Shown: piece by piece, positions 1-8,388 of the stretch
Layout: the number at the start of each line of letters is the position of its first letter
How positions within the stretch are numbered: position 1 is the stretch's first letter
Source of the DNA: Tenacibaculum aiptasiae
Lineage (GTDB): Bacteria > Bacteroidota > Bacteroidia > Flavobacteriales > Flavobacteriaceae
Assembly (NCBI RefSeq): GCF_008806755.1
Contig: NZ_WAAU01000013.1
Coordinates: forward strand, 1 to 64,000
Direction of reading: 5' to 3'
Length of the DNA: 64,000 nt
Translations under genes and position numbers: made by a program
Notes under the pieces: model-generated
Database searches by the model: none
Told to the model about the DNA's origin: nothing
Seen by the model: the letters and a program-made list of their open reading frames with translations, nothing else

Positions 1-174
1 AAAACCAGCTAAACCTTCATTGTTATTGTCAAGAGTACCATAATTAGTTAAATCAGTATGAAAACCAATGCTAGCATTAGTATGCATTTTTACATTACCA
101 AAATTGTGAAATGCAGTTTGAGCACCTACAGAATATGTAAATAATAATACGGCTATTTTAGTTATTGTTTTCAT
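1..174 (-). CDS. Secreted protein, N-terminal part only (paralog of the next gene)
   Basis: The first 58 codons of a leftward gene whose remainder lies outside the window. The start is the ATG at 172-174. It opens with a signal peptide (MKTITKIAVLLFTYSVGAQ) followed by AFHNFGNVKMHTNASIGFHT. This is nearly residue-for-residue the N-terminus of the gene at 399-1553, so the two are tandem paralogs. The mature part may also carry a type IX secretion sorting domain at its C-terminus, but that is inferred from the paralog and cannot be seen here. Function unknown; probably an exported surface protein. Confidence 0.75.
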   Translation of the reverse strand, partial: MKTITKIAVLLFTYSVGAQTAFHNFGNVKMHTNASIGFHTDLTNYGTLDNNNEGLAGF

Positions 175-331
175 AATTATTGATTTAAAATGGTTGTTGT
201 TATGTAAATGTTTCTTTGTATTTACACTTCAAAGATGCTTCAAATCAATAAGGATTAATGGAGGTTTTAGTTGAACTGTGTTTTTCTACCGATTAGCGAA
301 TTTGGCTAGAAAAATCATGGTCAAAAAAATA

Positions 332-353
332 CCATTTAACGTACGTTAAATGG
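332..353 (-). terminator. Perfect 22-bp palindrome with a T-tract on the minus strand
   Basis: A perfect palindrome (half-site CCATTTAACGT) sits 46 nt past the stop codon of the leftward gene at 399-1553. Read leftward it is followed by TATTTTTTTG, which fits a Rho-independent terminator. A related near-palindrome (TTTTAACGT half-site) lies at 1752-1769, in the homologous upstream region of the paralog, but without a T-tract. A regulatory role is therefore not excluded. Confidence 0.6.
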
Positions 354-398
354 CATTCATATAAGTTTTAAATATTTTAAAATTATGTTGAAGTTGTT

Positions 399-1553
399 CT
401 ATCTCTGAATATAAACCCAACCTTTTTGTTTTTTACTTAATTTATCTTGGCCAAACTTTAAAGTATAGAAATAAGTTCCAACTGGTAAATCATCATTAGA
501 GTTTATTGTTGCTCTTCCCGAAGACTTTCCATTCCAATCGTTTTTATAATCAGATGTTTTATAAACAAGGTTTCCCCATCTGTTATAAATCTCTAATTCG
601 TTTCTATTGTATTGTTCTAATCCTTCAAATACTAAAGTTTCGTTAGTGCTATCTCCATTAGGAGAAAAGATAATATTTACGTCGTCTAATTCACCGTCAG
701 GAACACCAGCACCTATAGTGATGATTTCATAATCATTAGGGATAAACTCGTTTGAAGTTACTTGACCAGAAGTTAAGTCTCCAGACACATTACTACTTCC
801 AAGATCCATCCATTTGTTTTCAGTCTTGCTCCAACCAACAACTTTTAATTCTGCAACATTGTTAGCTATAGCAGGAATATCACTTTGGTTATCCCAAGTT
901 AATGTAACTGTTGTTTTATTTGCTCCATTTAAATCCCAAAACTCAAGTTGACTAATGTTTTCTATAAAAACTTGCTTTTGGTTTGTTAAAAAGGTTTGAG
1001 TAAATGTAGTTGGTGAATTAGGGTCTTCGTTAAAATAAGCTCCTTTAAAGGTAGAATTTTGATTTTGAGTAGGAATAATCATTGGTCTTAGTCTATTGTC
1101 ATCACCAATAGGGAAAACAAATTCTTCAGTTCCAGAAACAGAAGCATAACCATCAACATGTCTGTTGTCATCTTCACCAGCATAAAAATCATGTTGAATA
1201 AAATCTAAGGATATACTAGTATCCGATTTTGGAGTGATAACTTTTCCATTTATAAAGCTTAACTCATTAGTTATTCCTAAAGAGTTTCTAAGCTCTAAAT
1301 CATTATTAGTATCTATTTCTACGTTATAAAAGATAGCTTTATTATTTCCAGATACTATTCTTGTTTCATTATTACTATAAAAACCAACTAATCCAACATT
1401 GTCATCATCAAGAGTACCATCATTAATTAAATTAGTATGAAACCCAATACTAGCATTAGTATGCATTTTTACATTACCAAAATTGTGAAATGCAGTTTGA
1501 GCACCTACAGAATATGTAAATAATAATATTGTTATTTTAATTATCGTCTTCAT
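399..1553 (-). CDS. Secreted protein with type IX secretion system type B sorting domain
   Basis: 384 aa. Residues 1-19 are a signal peptide ending VGAQ. Residues about 293-384 match the gliding-motility-associated C-terminal domain (CHU_C/type B): FSPNGD, EIYNRWGNLVYKT, DWNG, LPVGTYFYTLKF, and a final GWVYIQR. By family knowledge such proteins cross the outer membrane through the type IX system and end up outside the cell, often attached to the surface or to SprF-like partners. The middle region is beta-rich with no enzyme motif I recognise. Downstream lies a truncated tandem paralog; upstream is a 544-bp non-coding leader with a possible promoter about 430 bp away. The specific ligand or role is unknown. 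Confidence 0.85.
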   Translation of the reverse strand: MKTIIKITILLFTYSVGAQTAFHNFGNVKMHTNASIGFHTNLINDGTLDDDNVGLVGFYSNNETRIVSGNNKAIFYNVEIDTNNDLELRNSLGITNELSFINGKVITPKSDTSISLDFIQHDFYAGEDDNRHVDGYASVSGTEEFVFPIGDDNRLRPMIIPTQNQNSTFKGAYFNEDPNSPTTFTQTFLTNQKQVFIENISQLEFWDLNGANKTTVTLTWDNQSDIPAIANNVAELKVVGWSKTENKWMDLGSSNVSGDLTSGQVTSNEFIPNDYEIITIGAGVPDGELDDVNIIFSPNGDSTNETLVFEGLEQYNRNELEIYNRWGNLVYKTSDYKNDWNGKSSGRATINSNDDLPVGTYFYTLKFGQDKLSKKQKGWVYIQR

Positions 1554-2097
1554 AATACCACTGTATTAAATCTTCATTTAGTTAAAAACCACATGGTTGT
1601 CGTTTTATAACTGTCCTCATTACACTGTGATGCATAATTCCTACTTACACTTCAAAATTGCCATGAATCAATTAAGTTTGATACATAGATTAGTTGAAGT
1701 ATATCTTTCTTCTGGCTAGTGGATTCGTCTTTTGAATAAGGTTTTACTGTTTTTTAACGTATGTTAAAAGATGTTTCAGTTAGATTTCAACTGAATTTAA
1801 GTTAACACAAAGCATATAAAATAATTATGATAACACCCGCATATTATTATAGTTGTTCTATATACTTTCAGACGAAAATATTTTAATAGTTAGATAAACT
1901 ATTATTGAAGTAGTAGTAGGTTTCTGTGCATTAAATGTTATAATTTTTTTAAGAGGATTAAACTTTTAATTTTGAAGCTGCAAAAGTAATGTGTTTTTTT
2001 GAGACTCTTACGCTTTTATTTGTTAAAATTTTGTTTAACTAATAGATTATTAATTAGTTAAGTTTGTGTATTGTGTAATTGATGCTAAAAAATATGT
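1554..2097. other. 544-bp intergenic region, partly duplicated
   Basis: No convincing ORF. The part nearest the gene (about 1590-1790) is recognisably homologous to 175-360, upstream of the neighbouring paralog. Shared blocks include ATGGTTGT, TTACACTTCAAA and the TTTAACGTAYGTTAAA near-palindrome. So the gene and its upstream region were duplicated together. A TAnnTTTG-like element is at 1981-1988. Confidence 0.6.
1981..1988 (-). promoter_or_regulatory. Candidate -7 element (TACTTTTG) with long leader
   Basis: CAAAAGTA on the plus strand reads TACTTTTG leftward, followed by CAGC, a common flavobacterial -7 form. It would give a leader of roughly 420 nt for the gene starting at 1553. No clear TTG is found at the expected -33 distance. 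Confidence 0.35.
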
Positions 2098-3453
2098 TTA
2101 TTTGTAAGCTGTATAAATCACTAATAAACTTTCGTTTAAAACATCATTTCTCCTTGCAGTAGATCCTATTGTTCCCAAAGAATAGGCTACATTAAGTCTG
2201 AATCCATTAGATAAAAAAGTATTTAAAGAAGCAGTAATCTTCCCTAAATCATCACCGTTTTGACTTCCATATCTAATTCCTATACAATTTGAATTAGAAG
2301 CATAACGAGAAATGTCATTTATCGAATTTCCGTGTCCCCCAACATAGATAACTTGTTGTGTAAAAGGCGCCCCAGTGTCTCTTACAAAACCATTCATTGT
2401 CCCGAATGAATTATTAATCCATGCATTGTTGTTTCCAACCCCATTATCATTATCAATATTAGCTGACTCAATATTTGCGTGAGCTGTAAATGTTATTTGT
2501 GAAGGTTGAAAAGGTAGTCCTGTTATATCTTGTGTAAATGTAGCTGAACCTCCGCCAGGACCGTTAATAATAAATGAACCGACAAAAACAGTAGGGCCTA
2601 AATAAACACCTCCGTTTGCTCCTGTGGTTATTTGATTATCGGTTTCAGCTGCAATTAATTCTTTCTTTTCAACAACACCAGTTGCTGTTGCTGTTAAAAT
2701 ATTATTATTAGTGGTAACTGTAGAGATGTCCCTTACTCTAAGTTTACCATTAACATCTAAACGCTCAGTAGGTGCGTCAGTATTTAAACCAACATGTCCG
2801 TTGTTGTTTAAAATGTTGAATGTTTCATCATGCCATGTACCATCATTTCTAGTGATGTAAAAGGCATCAGTATTTCTTCTACCAAAGGCAAATTTTGCTA
2901 CTCCGGCGTTTTCAAAAGTAAAGGTGTTAAACCCACCATCTGTATCATTGAAATTAATATCGGGTTCTGTCCCTTGAACACGAATAATTCCAACACCATC
3001 AGCTAAGTCTCTACTAATATGAAGAGGGCTAGTTGCTCCTGCTATTCCTAAGCCGACATATTGGTTTGTTTGGTTTATTCTCATAGCCTCTATATTATTT
3101 GTTCTAAGTGCTAAATCTTGTGTATCACTGGTTCCTAGGAAGTTAGTCGTAGAATTTGTTCCAGCATTACCAGTTAATGACCAAAAATTATTAGCTAATG
3201 ATAACCAAGTTGTTCCATCCCATACTTTTATGGTGTTTGGTGTTGTGCTTGTATCGAACCAAATATCATTTTCTACTGCAACTGGTGTAGGGGTGTTTGG
3301 GTCTGTTGCAGAGGTATAAACATTATTGTTATTTACTGTGTTTATTGTTCCTTTTTTATCAACTACATTGATTTCTTGAGATTGTGTTGAAATGGTAAAT
3401 GTTAACAATAAAATTGTAACTATAAACTTTAGTATGTTACTAGAGTGGATCAT
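2098..3453 (-). CDS. Secreted modular surface protein (tail-fibre/adhesin-like)
   Basis: 451 aa with a signal peptide of about 26 residues. Residues about 30-90 carry a module shared with the gene at 4409-5212: VDKKGTINTVNNNN, then ENDIWFDTSTTPNTIKVWDG and TTW. The next stretch has NFLGTSDTQDLALRTNN and LHISRD, typical of Bacteroidota proteins that resemble phage tail fibres, and RLDVNGKLRVRD follows in the middle. No T9SS sorting domain is visible at the C-terminus (ending LLVIYTAYK). It is the last gene of a five-gene leftward operon of secreted proteins (gap 39 bp). The role is inferred to be structural or adhesive at the cell surface; no enzyme motif is seen. Confidence 0.7.
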   Translation of the reverse strand: MIHSSNILKFIVTILLLTFTISTQSQEINVVDKKGTINTVNNNNVYTSATDPNTPTPVAVENDIWFDTSTTPNTIKVWDGTTWLSLANNFWSLTGNAGTNSTTNFLGTSDTQDLALRTNNIEAMRINQTNQYVGLGIAGATSPLHISRDLADGVGIIRVQGTEPDINFNDTDGGFNTFTFENAGVAKFAFGRRNTDAFYITRNDGTWHDETFNILNNNGHVGLNTDAPTERLDVNGKLRVRDISTVTTNNNILTATATGVVEKKELIAAETDNQITTGANGGVYLGPTVFVGSFIINGPGGGSATFTQDITGLPFQPSQITFTAHANIESANIDNDNGVGNNNAWINNSFGTMNGFVRDTGAPFTQQVIYVGGHGNSINDISRYASNSNCIGIRYGSQNGDDLGKITASLNTFLSNGFRLNVAYSLGTIGSTARRNDVLNESLLVIYTAYK

Positions 3454-3492
3454 AAATTTTTAAACAATGTTTACTTTAATGATTATATTAAT

Positions 3493-4398
3493 TTAAATGC
3501 CCCAAAATGTAATTGCATTTTGTTCTATTTCTTGTATTTGAGTTGTTGAAATGTCTCTATTGTACATTATAAATTCTGTAAAACTAGTTCTTGCATGATT
3601 TCCTGTTTGATTACCATTGGCCCATCCAATTGTAAAATCTTCTGTCCGGGTACATCTACCATTATTGTAAACTCCATTAAATCGCTGTGTTCCCCCAGAA
3701 CGAGCAATTGTATTGGTATTTGTTTTCATAAAAGTATATATTTCCCAAACATTATTGTTTGAATTATTGATAAAAGAACGTGTGGCATTACAACAAACAC
3801 CAGGATCAAAATAAAGCCTTCCATTACCCCAATTTATGTGAGTGGCCCATCTATTGGCGTTAGTTAATACACCAAAAGAGTGTTGATAATTATTTGTAGC
3901 CCTTGCTATTGTAATTACAGTTCCTTCATCTCCAGCATTGGTAACATCTTGAATTCCGTTTGGTGTATCAATGACTAAGTGATCATTAGAACCATCTCCT
4001 TGAAAATAAGGATTATTTGTGTCTGGGTAAAATCGAGGCTGTCGATTTCTTGTTGTTTGAATAGCGTCTCTGCCTAATCCACTTTGATCGTACCATGTGT
4101 GGATAAAAACATTGCTTCCGCCTCGCCAAGCATTTATGGCTGCTATGTCTACAATATCATTATCTCCCCATGTAAAGTCTTGCTCAGCATTATCTCCAGC
4201 TCTTCTTAGTCTAACTAAAGGACCATTATAGTCGCTTTCAATAACTCTCATTGAAAAAGCAAAACTGATATTTCCTAAATTTTCATCAAGTATATGATGA
4301 GGCTTCATTGTAGGAAAGTTATTGTATTTTACTATTTGGCTGTAAGTAAAGGAGTAAATACAACAAAAAAACAATAAAATAATTTTTTGTTTAATCAT
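3493..4398 (-). CDS. Secreted protein with arabinofuranosidase-B/LamG-like fold domain
   Basis: 301 aa with signal peptide MIKQKIILLFFCCIYSFTYSQ. From about residue 45 the sequence FSMRVIESDYNGPLVRLRRA, then AEQDF and TWYDQSGLGRDAIQTT with QPRF, follows a pattern typical of the ArabFuran-catal/concanavalin-like domain. That pattern is frequent in marine phage and flavobacterial surface proteins. The later part (FTIGWANG, FTEFIMYNRDIS, TQIQEIEQN) is the usual end of a LamG-type jellyroll. Glycan binding or cleavage is possible; I cannot point to catalytic residues. It is the fourth gene of the secreted-protein operon, 10 bp after its upstream neighbour. Confidence 0.65.
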   Translation of the reverse strand: MIKQKIILLFFCCIYSFTYSQIVKYNNFPTMKPHHILDENLGNISFAFSMRVIESDYNGPLVRLRRAGDNAEQDFTWGDNDIVDIAAINAWRGGSNVFIHTWYDQSGLGRDAIQTTRNRQPRFYPDTNNPYFQGDGSNDHLVIDTPNGIQDVTNAGDEGTVITIARATNNYQHSFGVLTNANRWATHINWGNGRLYFDPGVCCNATRSFINNSNNNVWEIYTFMKTNTNTIARSGGTQRFNGVYNNGRCTRTEDFTIGWANGNQTGNHARTSFTEFIMYNRDISTTQIQEIEQNAITFWGI

Positions 4399-4408
4399 AA
4401 TATTTGAT

Positions 4409-5212
4409 TTATCTCCTTAGGTCTCCTGTTAAATGAAAAGTATTGGTACTTGTTGCTACTAATCCAGCACCTGCATCTCTGCCAGCTGTAATAAACCTTG
4501 AAAGTCTATTTAAAATGGTAACTCCTCCAGCTCCACTTATAGTAACTCTTCCATTACCAGTTTGATAGATGCTTATGTTGTATCCAATAGGTAAACCTGT
4601 AGGTACTGTAAGTGTAACGTTTGAAGCACTATTAAAAGTAATTACTTTTCCGTTGTCTGAAGCAACTAATGTGTAATTTGAGGTTTTATTGTCTACTGAA
4701 GCTAAATTTAAATCTACCCAGTCTGTTGCAGTACCTGTAGAAGATAAAACTTGACCAGATGTTCCTTCATCTCCATCTTTATCTTTAAAAGTTCCATCTA
4801 ATTGCATGTTGTTAGTAATATGCAAACTCTCATTGGGTGTATTGTTGCCAATTCCTAATCGGTTGTTGGTATTGTCCCAAAATAGATTAGTATTGTTTTC
4901 AGTAAGTTTATTATCTGTTCCCGCAAAAAATATAGAACCTGTTGTGCCGGTATGTGCTATGTCTACCCAAGTTGTCCCGTTCCATATATTTATTGAATTT
5001 GGACTAGTACTAGTGTTAATCCAAATATCATTTTCTACGGCTACAACTGTAGGTGTATTAGGGTCTGTTGTAGCTGTAAATACATTGTTGTTGTTAATAG
5101 TTTTTATAGTTCCTTTATTGTCAACTACACTAACTTCTTGAGCATTGATTTTTAAAGAGAAAAAAATCAATGCTAAAGTTAGAGTCAATTTTAGAAAACT
5201 ACTATTAACCAT
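4409..5212 (-). CDS. Secreted modular surface protein (tail-fibre/adhesin-like)
   Basis: 267 aa. The signal peptide ends at INAQ (about residue 25). The N-terminal module VVDNKGTIKTINNNNVFTAT, then ENDIWINTSTSPNSINIWNG and TTW, is a close copy of that in the 2098-3453 product. The middle has LFWDNTNNRLGIGNNTPNES, the beta-repeat style of Bacteroidota tail-fibre-like proteins. The C-terminal half (NYTLVASDNGKVITFNSASN, VTLTVPTGLPIGYNISIYQT, GAGGVTIL) resembles capsid/tail spike beta domains. It is the third gene of the operon, 9 bp from the upstream gene. Function inferred only: a surface-structure component. Confidence 0.68.
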   Translation of the reverse strand: MVNSSFLKLTLTLALIFFSLKINAQEVSVVDNKGTIKTINNNNVFTATTDPNTPTVVAVENDIWINTSTSPNSINIWNGTTWVDIAHTGTTGSIFFAGTDNKLTENNTNLFWDNTNNRLGIGNNTPNESLHITNNMQLDGTFKDKDGDEGTSGQVLSSTGTATDWVDLNLASVDNKTSNYTLVASDNGKVITFNSASNVTLTVPTGLPIGYNISIYQTGNGRVTISGAGGVTILNRLSRFITAGRDAGAGLVATSTNTFHLTGDLRR

Positions 5213-5221
5213 TAAAAATTA

Positions 5222-5962
5222 TTATTTAATGTATTGTATTTCAATAACATCTCCGTTGTACATAGGTAATTCGGTAGCGCTGAAGTTTATTGTAACAATA
5301 CCAGCAGCAACTGAAAAGTCAGTTCCAAATCTTAATTTCACACCATTTCTATATACAAATAATTTAGCAGCAGTAGTTGCAGCTGTTAAAGTTGGTAAAC
5401 CAGTAACTGCAACGTCAACATTAGCAGTAGCATTTCCAGCTCCATCAGGAGTACCAGAACCAGCAGCACTCTGAGTGTACTCAACTCTAATACCGTCAAC
5501 TTTTAATAAGTCAGATAATTGCATTTTTTGAACTGCACCTGAAGCTTCATCTCTAATTAACACAGTAAAACCTGTACCAATATTACCATGAGCCTCACGA
5601 TCTACAGCATTAGTAGAAGCTGTAGCAGCATTAGTGACTAACTGTAAACCATCTAAAGCAAATTCTTTAGCAGCGTCAGCAGTAATATAAGTGTTATCAG
5701 TTAACACACCTCCTAATTGCCAAGTAGTAACTACACCACCAGAAGGAGTTGTATTTGTAAATGAAGTTAAACCATTTACAGCTTGTAAATACTTAATAGT
5801 ACCTTTATTGTCTACTAATTTTACCGCAGTATTTGATGAGTTTAACGTAGCATTAGCTTGCTTAGTGATATCACCTGTAGTTGTCTGTGCATTCACAGTA
5901 CCAATAGCTAATAAACCAATGGCGGCTAATGCTAATTTAAATTTGTTTGTAATTGTCTTCAT
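5222..5962 (-). CDS. Secreted protein with C-terminal YRNG module
   Basis: 246 aa. The signal peptide is about residues 1-26 (LLAIGTVNAQ). It carries a short LVDNKGTIKYLQAV motif, the same V-D-N-K-G-T-I core as two other proteins of the operon. The C-terminus, LFVYRNGVKLRFGTDFSV then GDVIEIQYIK, matches in pattern the C-terminus of the next gene upstream (VYRNGVRIDF ... GDQIRIVQFY). Alanine/threonine-rich and otherwise low in recognisable motifs. It is the second gene of the operon. The shared end modules suggest that the products assemble with each other or share a partner; this is inference. Confidence 0.65.
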   Translation of the reverse strand: MKTITNKFKLALAAIGLLAIGTVNAQTTTGDITKQANATLNSSNTAVKLVDNKGTIKYLQAVNGLTSFTNTTPSGGVVTTWQLGGVLTDNTYITADAAKEFALDGLQLVTNAATASTNAVDREAHGNIGTGFTVLIRDEASGAVQKMQLSDLLKVDGIRVEYTQSAAGSGTPDGAGNATANVDVAVTGLPTLTAATTAAKLFVYRNGVKLRFGTDFSVAAGIVTINFSATELPMYNGDVIEIQYIK

Positions 5963-5989
5963 AATTGTTTTAAGATTTATATATAGGGT

Positions 5990-6964
5990 TTAATAAAATT
6001 GAACTATTCTTATTTGATCACCCTGATAGCAAACTGCTTCAGGTTCTATTTCTATAGTTGTATTGTTTACAACAGTAAAATCTATTCTTACACCGTTTCT
6101 ATAAACATTTACTTTTTTAGAATCACTTATAAGTATAGAAGGGGTAAATTGCAATTGTCCGTCTGTGGCAACTATTTCAGTAACTTCTTCTCTAAAGAAA
6201 CCTGAAGAAGGTACTTTTCTTAATTGCCCTGTGGTTTTATTAACAGTTACTATGTCATCTTGAGTTGTGTCACCGTCTTGTAAACCTATGATTGAAAGTG
6301 TATTTACAGCAGATGCTTCTATAATTGTTGGTTTGATTAAAACGCCACCTAGTTCTATTGTTGTACCAGAACCATTTGTTGTAGCAGCTAATCCGTTATT
6401 TGCATTAATATTTAAACTTGTACCAGAACCACTACCTGCCGCTACCCAATTAGTTCCATTGTATGCATAAATTCTACCATTACTTTGGTCTACGTATACA
6501 TCACCTGCTATAGGTGTTAAAGAAGGATTGAAAAGAGGAGGTCCATTACCTCTTGTTGGGTTAGAATCTATTCTAATCCATGTGGTTCCATTCCAGATAC
6601 TAACCGCATTGTTTTTTGAACTGTCAATCCAAAAGTCACCTGTGTTATTACTAGTAGGAGCTGTTCCAGAAGTTGTTACATTTATTCCAGTACTAGTTCC
6701 GTTATTACACAAGTTTTCCCAAGTAGTTCCATTGAAAAAGAAAACACACTTCACATCGGTATTATATACTAATGCACCTTCAAGTGGCGTTATGCTATTC
6801 ATAACAGAAGTACTAACTCTACTAATTACTAAAACTTTATCTGGACTTTCTAATTCTAATACAGAACTTGGATGTATAACTGAAGGATTGTCCCCAATTT
6901 TTACTTGAGCGTAAAAAGGGATTTGAATGATAAGGAGAAGTATTAAAGAGATTTTTACCTTCAT
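5990..6964 (-). CDS. Secreted modular surface protein, first gene of the operon
   Basis: 324 aa with signal peptide MKVKISLILLLIIQIPFYAQ. Residues about 21-90 (KIGDNPSVIHPSSVLELESP, LVISRVSTSVM, PLEGALVYNTDVKCVFFFNG, TTWENLC) are the standard N-terminal module of Bacteroidota surface proteins with tail-fibre-like parts. Two further W-x-G-TTW units follow (FWIDSSKNNAVSIWNGTTW; VYVDQSNGRIYAYNGTNW). The C-terminus has the YRNG module shared with the next gene. A good promoter lies just upstream, overlapping the end of the ATP-grasp gene. Exported; a surface structural or adhesive role is inferred. Confidence 0.68.
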   Translation of the reverse strand: MKVKISLILLLIIQIPFYAQVKIGDNPSVIHPSSVLELESPDKVLVISRVSTSVMNSITPLEGALVYNTDVKCVFFFNGTTWENLCNNGTSTGINVTTSGTAPTSNNTGDFWIDSSKNNAVSIWNGTTWIRIDSNPTRGNGPPLFNPSLTPIAGDVYVDQSNGRIYAYNGTNWVAAGSGSGTSLNINANNGLAATTNGSGTTIELGGVLIKPTIIEASAVNTLSIIGLQDGDTTQDDIVTVNKTTGQLRKVPSSGFFREEVTEIVATDGQLQFTPSILISDSKKVNVYRNGVRIDFTVVNNTTIEIEPEAVCYQGDQIRIVQFY

Positions 6965-7075
6965 ACTTTTGGGGGTTAGTATTACAATAATAACTAAATT
7001 TTTTGTTAAAAAAAAATAAATTTAACCAGAAAAACCTTGTTTTATTCTTTTGACACAGAGTTTTTTAAAAGGTCA

Positions 7076-7108
7076 CAAAGGTACATTAACTTTTGTTTAA
7101 TTTAGCAA
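7076..7108 (-). promoter_or_regulatory. Promoter of the secreted-protein operon
   Basis: Read leftward: TTG (7106-7108), a 22-nt spacer, then TACCTTTG (7076-7083), matching the Bacteroidota TTG...TAnnTTTG consensus. It overlaps the stop codon end of the ATP-grasp gene and leaves about 105 nt of leader before the ATG at 6964. Confidence 0.6.
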
Positions 7109-8141
7109 TATATTTAGTATAATTGACTAGTTTTTTAACGTCTTTAAGTAAACCTATTGTTGTTCTGTATGGTACGTTTTTTTGATCGTGATTATATCTT
7201 GCTATTTTGTTTAATTCTGTCCAATGTTTTCTAATTTCTTTTAATGCTTGAAAGTAATTAATGTTCTCTGAATCATAGATATGAGTGGGTTCTGCTAAAA
7301 TTCCATTTAGTTCAAGGATTTTAAATTTTCCATTTTCTACATCACTAAAAGAATTGTATTTAAGGTCTAACCTTCCATAAAACCAATCGTTAGATTGATT
7401 ATTTAATTTATTGAAAGTAGCCTCAAGTTTTTCTGAAATAAGATGATTTCCGTTGATAAAACGAGTTCCTTTCGAATGATTTCCAATAGATGATAATTTT
7501 ATCTTTTCACCTTTTGAAATGATTTTTTGTAAATCTATATTCTTTGAATTTTCTTTAACTAATTCTAAATAAATTTTAGCTCTATTATCTTTTTTTATGA
7601 GTTCTTCGATAGTAGATGTTCCATCACCAATAACATGTAAAAATTCTTTTAAAGTAATAGAGGTAATTTTACCTTTTTTCTCATTAGGTAATCGGTGATA
7701 AAAGATTCCACATTCATTTTCTTCAGTTAAAAATTCTTGAATTAAAATGTCTATTGGGTACTTTTCTAAATAGCTAATTAAATTGTCTTTATTCTCAATT
7801 TTCTTAACTAATAAGCCTCTAAAACCAATATCTGGTTTAGCTATTAAAGGATATGTTATTTTGCTATTATTAACTGCTTTTAAAGTGTCTTCTATATTTG
7901 AATTAGCCTTATGAAATATCGTTTTTGGTAAATATTCCTGAGGTAATAATTGAAGTGTTTTGTATTTAGATTCTGTTCCAATTCCAGAATTTTCAATACC
8001 AGGGTTGGTTGCTGTGTAGAAAACTAAACTACCAGCTTTTACTCCATGATAAAAAGCAAAAGGGATGTTGGGAATATAGAACATGTAAGAAGGCCAATGT
8101 TCCCAATTTAAGAGCTTTGTTAATTTGATATTTGACTTCAA
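7086..8141 (-). CDS. ATP-grasp domain protein (D-Ala-D-Ala ligase-like)
   Basis: 351 aa. The central segment PLIAKPDIGFRGLLVKKIEN is the ATP-binding lysine/glycine loop of ATP-grasp enzymes. IDILIQEFLTEENECGIFYH and KILELNGILAEPTHIYD (metal-binding Glu/Asn region) complete the fold. The family links a carboxylate to an amine with ATP; the substrates are not evident. It is followed on the same strand by the surface-protein operon, and its start is 1 bp from the small membrane gene, so it probably sits in a murQ operon. Peptidoglycan-related work is possible from that context but unproven. Confidence 0.75.
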   Translation of the reverse strand: MKSNIKLTKLLNWEHWPSYMFYIPNIPFAFYHGVKAGSLVFYTATNPGIENSGIGTESKYKTLQLLPQEYLPKTIFHKANSNIEDTLKAVNNSKITYPLIAKPDIGFRGLLVKKIENKDNLISYLEKYPIDILIQEFLTEENECGIFYHRLPNEKKGKITSITLKEFLHVIGDGTSTIEELIKKDNRAKIYLELVKENSKNIDLQKIISKGEKIKLSSIGNHSKGTRFINGNHLISEKLEATFNKLNNQSNDWFYGRLDLKYNSFSDVENGKFKILELNGILAEPTHIYDSENINYFQALKEIRKHWTELNKIARYNHDQKNVPYRTTIGLLKDVKKLVNYTKYIAKLNKS

Positions 8142-8142
8142 T

Positions 8143-8388
8143 TTATTTTTGAAATAGATTGTCTAAGAAAGCTTTTATAGTTTTAAATCCATAGTAAACA
8201 GTAAATAAAATTAAAAAAGCACCTAGTGTTAGTAGTGTGTAGGCTATATAATTTTTAGGGCTCTCAGTAAAAATCCGTAAAGCTTTGAATCCAATACTTA
8301 AAACTATTGGAGATACAATTAATAATCCAAGTAGAATTAAGAATCGTTTTACTACTTTATCAAAAGTTGTAGTTTTAGTCATTGTCAA
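8143..8388 (-). CDS. Small membrane protein, DUF6095-like
   Basis: 81 aa with two hydrophobic segments (about residues 13-34 and 45-66) and a short charged loop between them. It overlaps the 3' end of murQ by 14 bp, so the two are translationally linked. The length, layout and position beside murQ match a small flavobacterial family recalled as DUF6095. Function unknown. The first in-frame ATG is two codons before a second one, so the exact start is uncertain. Confidence 0.7.
   Translation of the reverse strand: MTMTKTTTFDKVVKRFLILLGLLIVSPIVLSIGFKALRIFTESPKNYIAYTLLTLGAFLILFTVYYGFKTIKAFLDNLFQK

Noticed and set aside
332..353. Quorum-sensing-type (lux box-like) operator
   Set aside because: The leftward T-tract and place just past a stop codon fit a terminator better, and no LuxR-type regulator is in the window.
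4806..5141. Rightward open frame opposite the secreted-protein operon
   Set aside because: It is the antisense of a coding region with a clear signal peptide and modules. Hydrophobic V/L-rich composition is typical of shadow frames.
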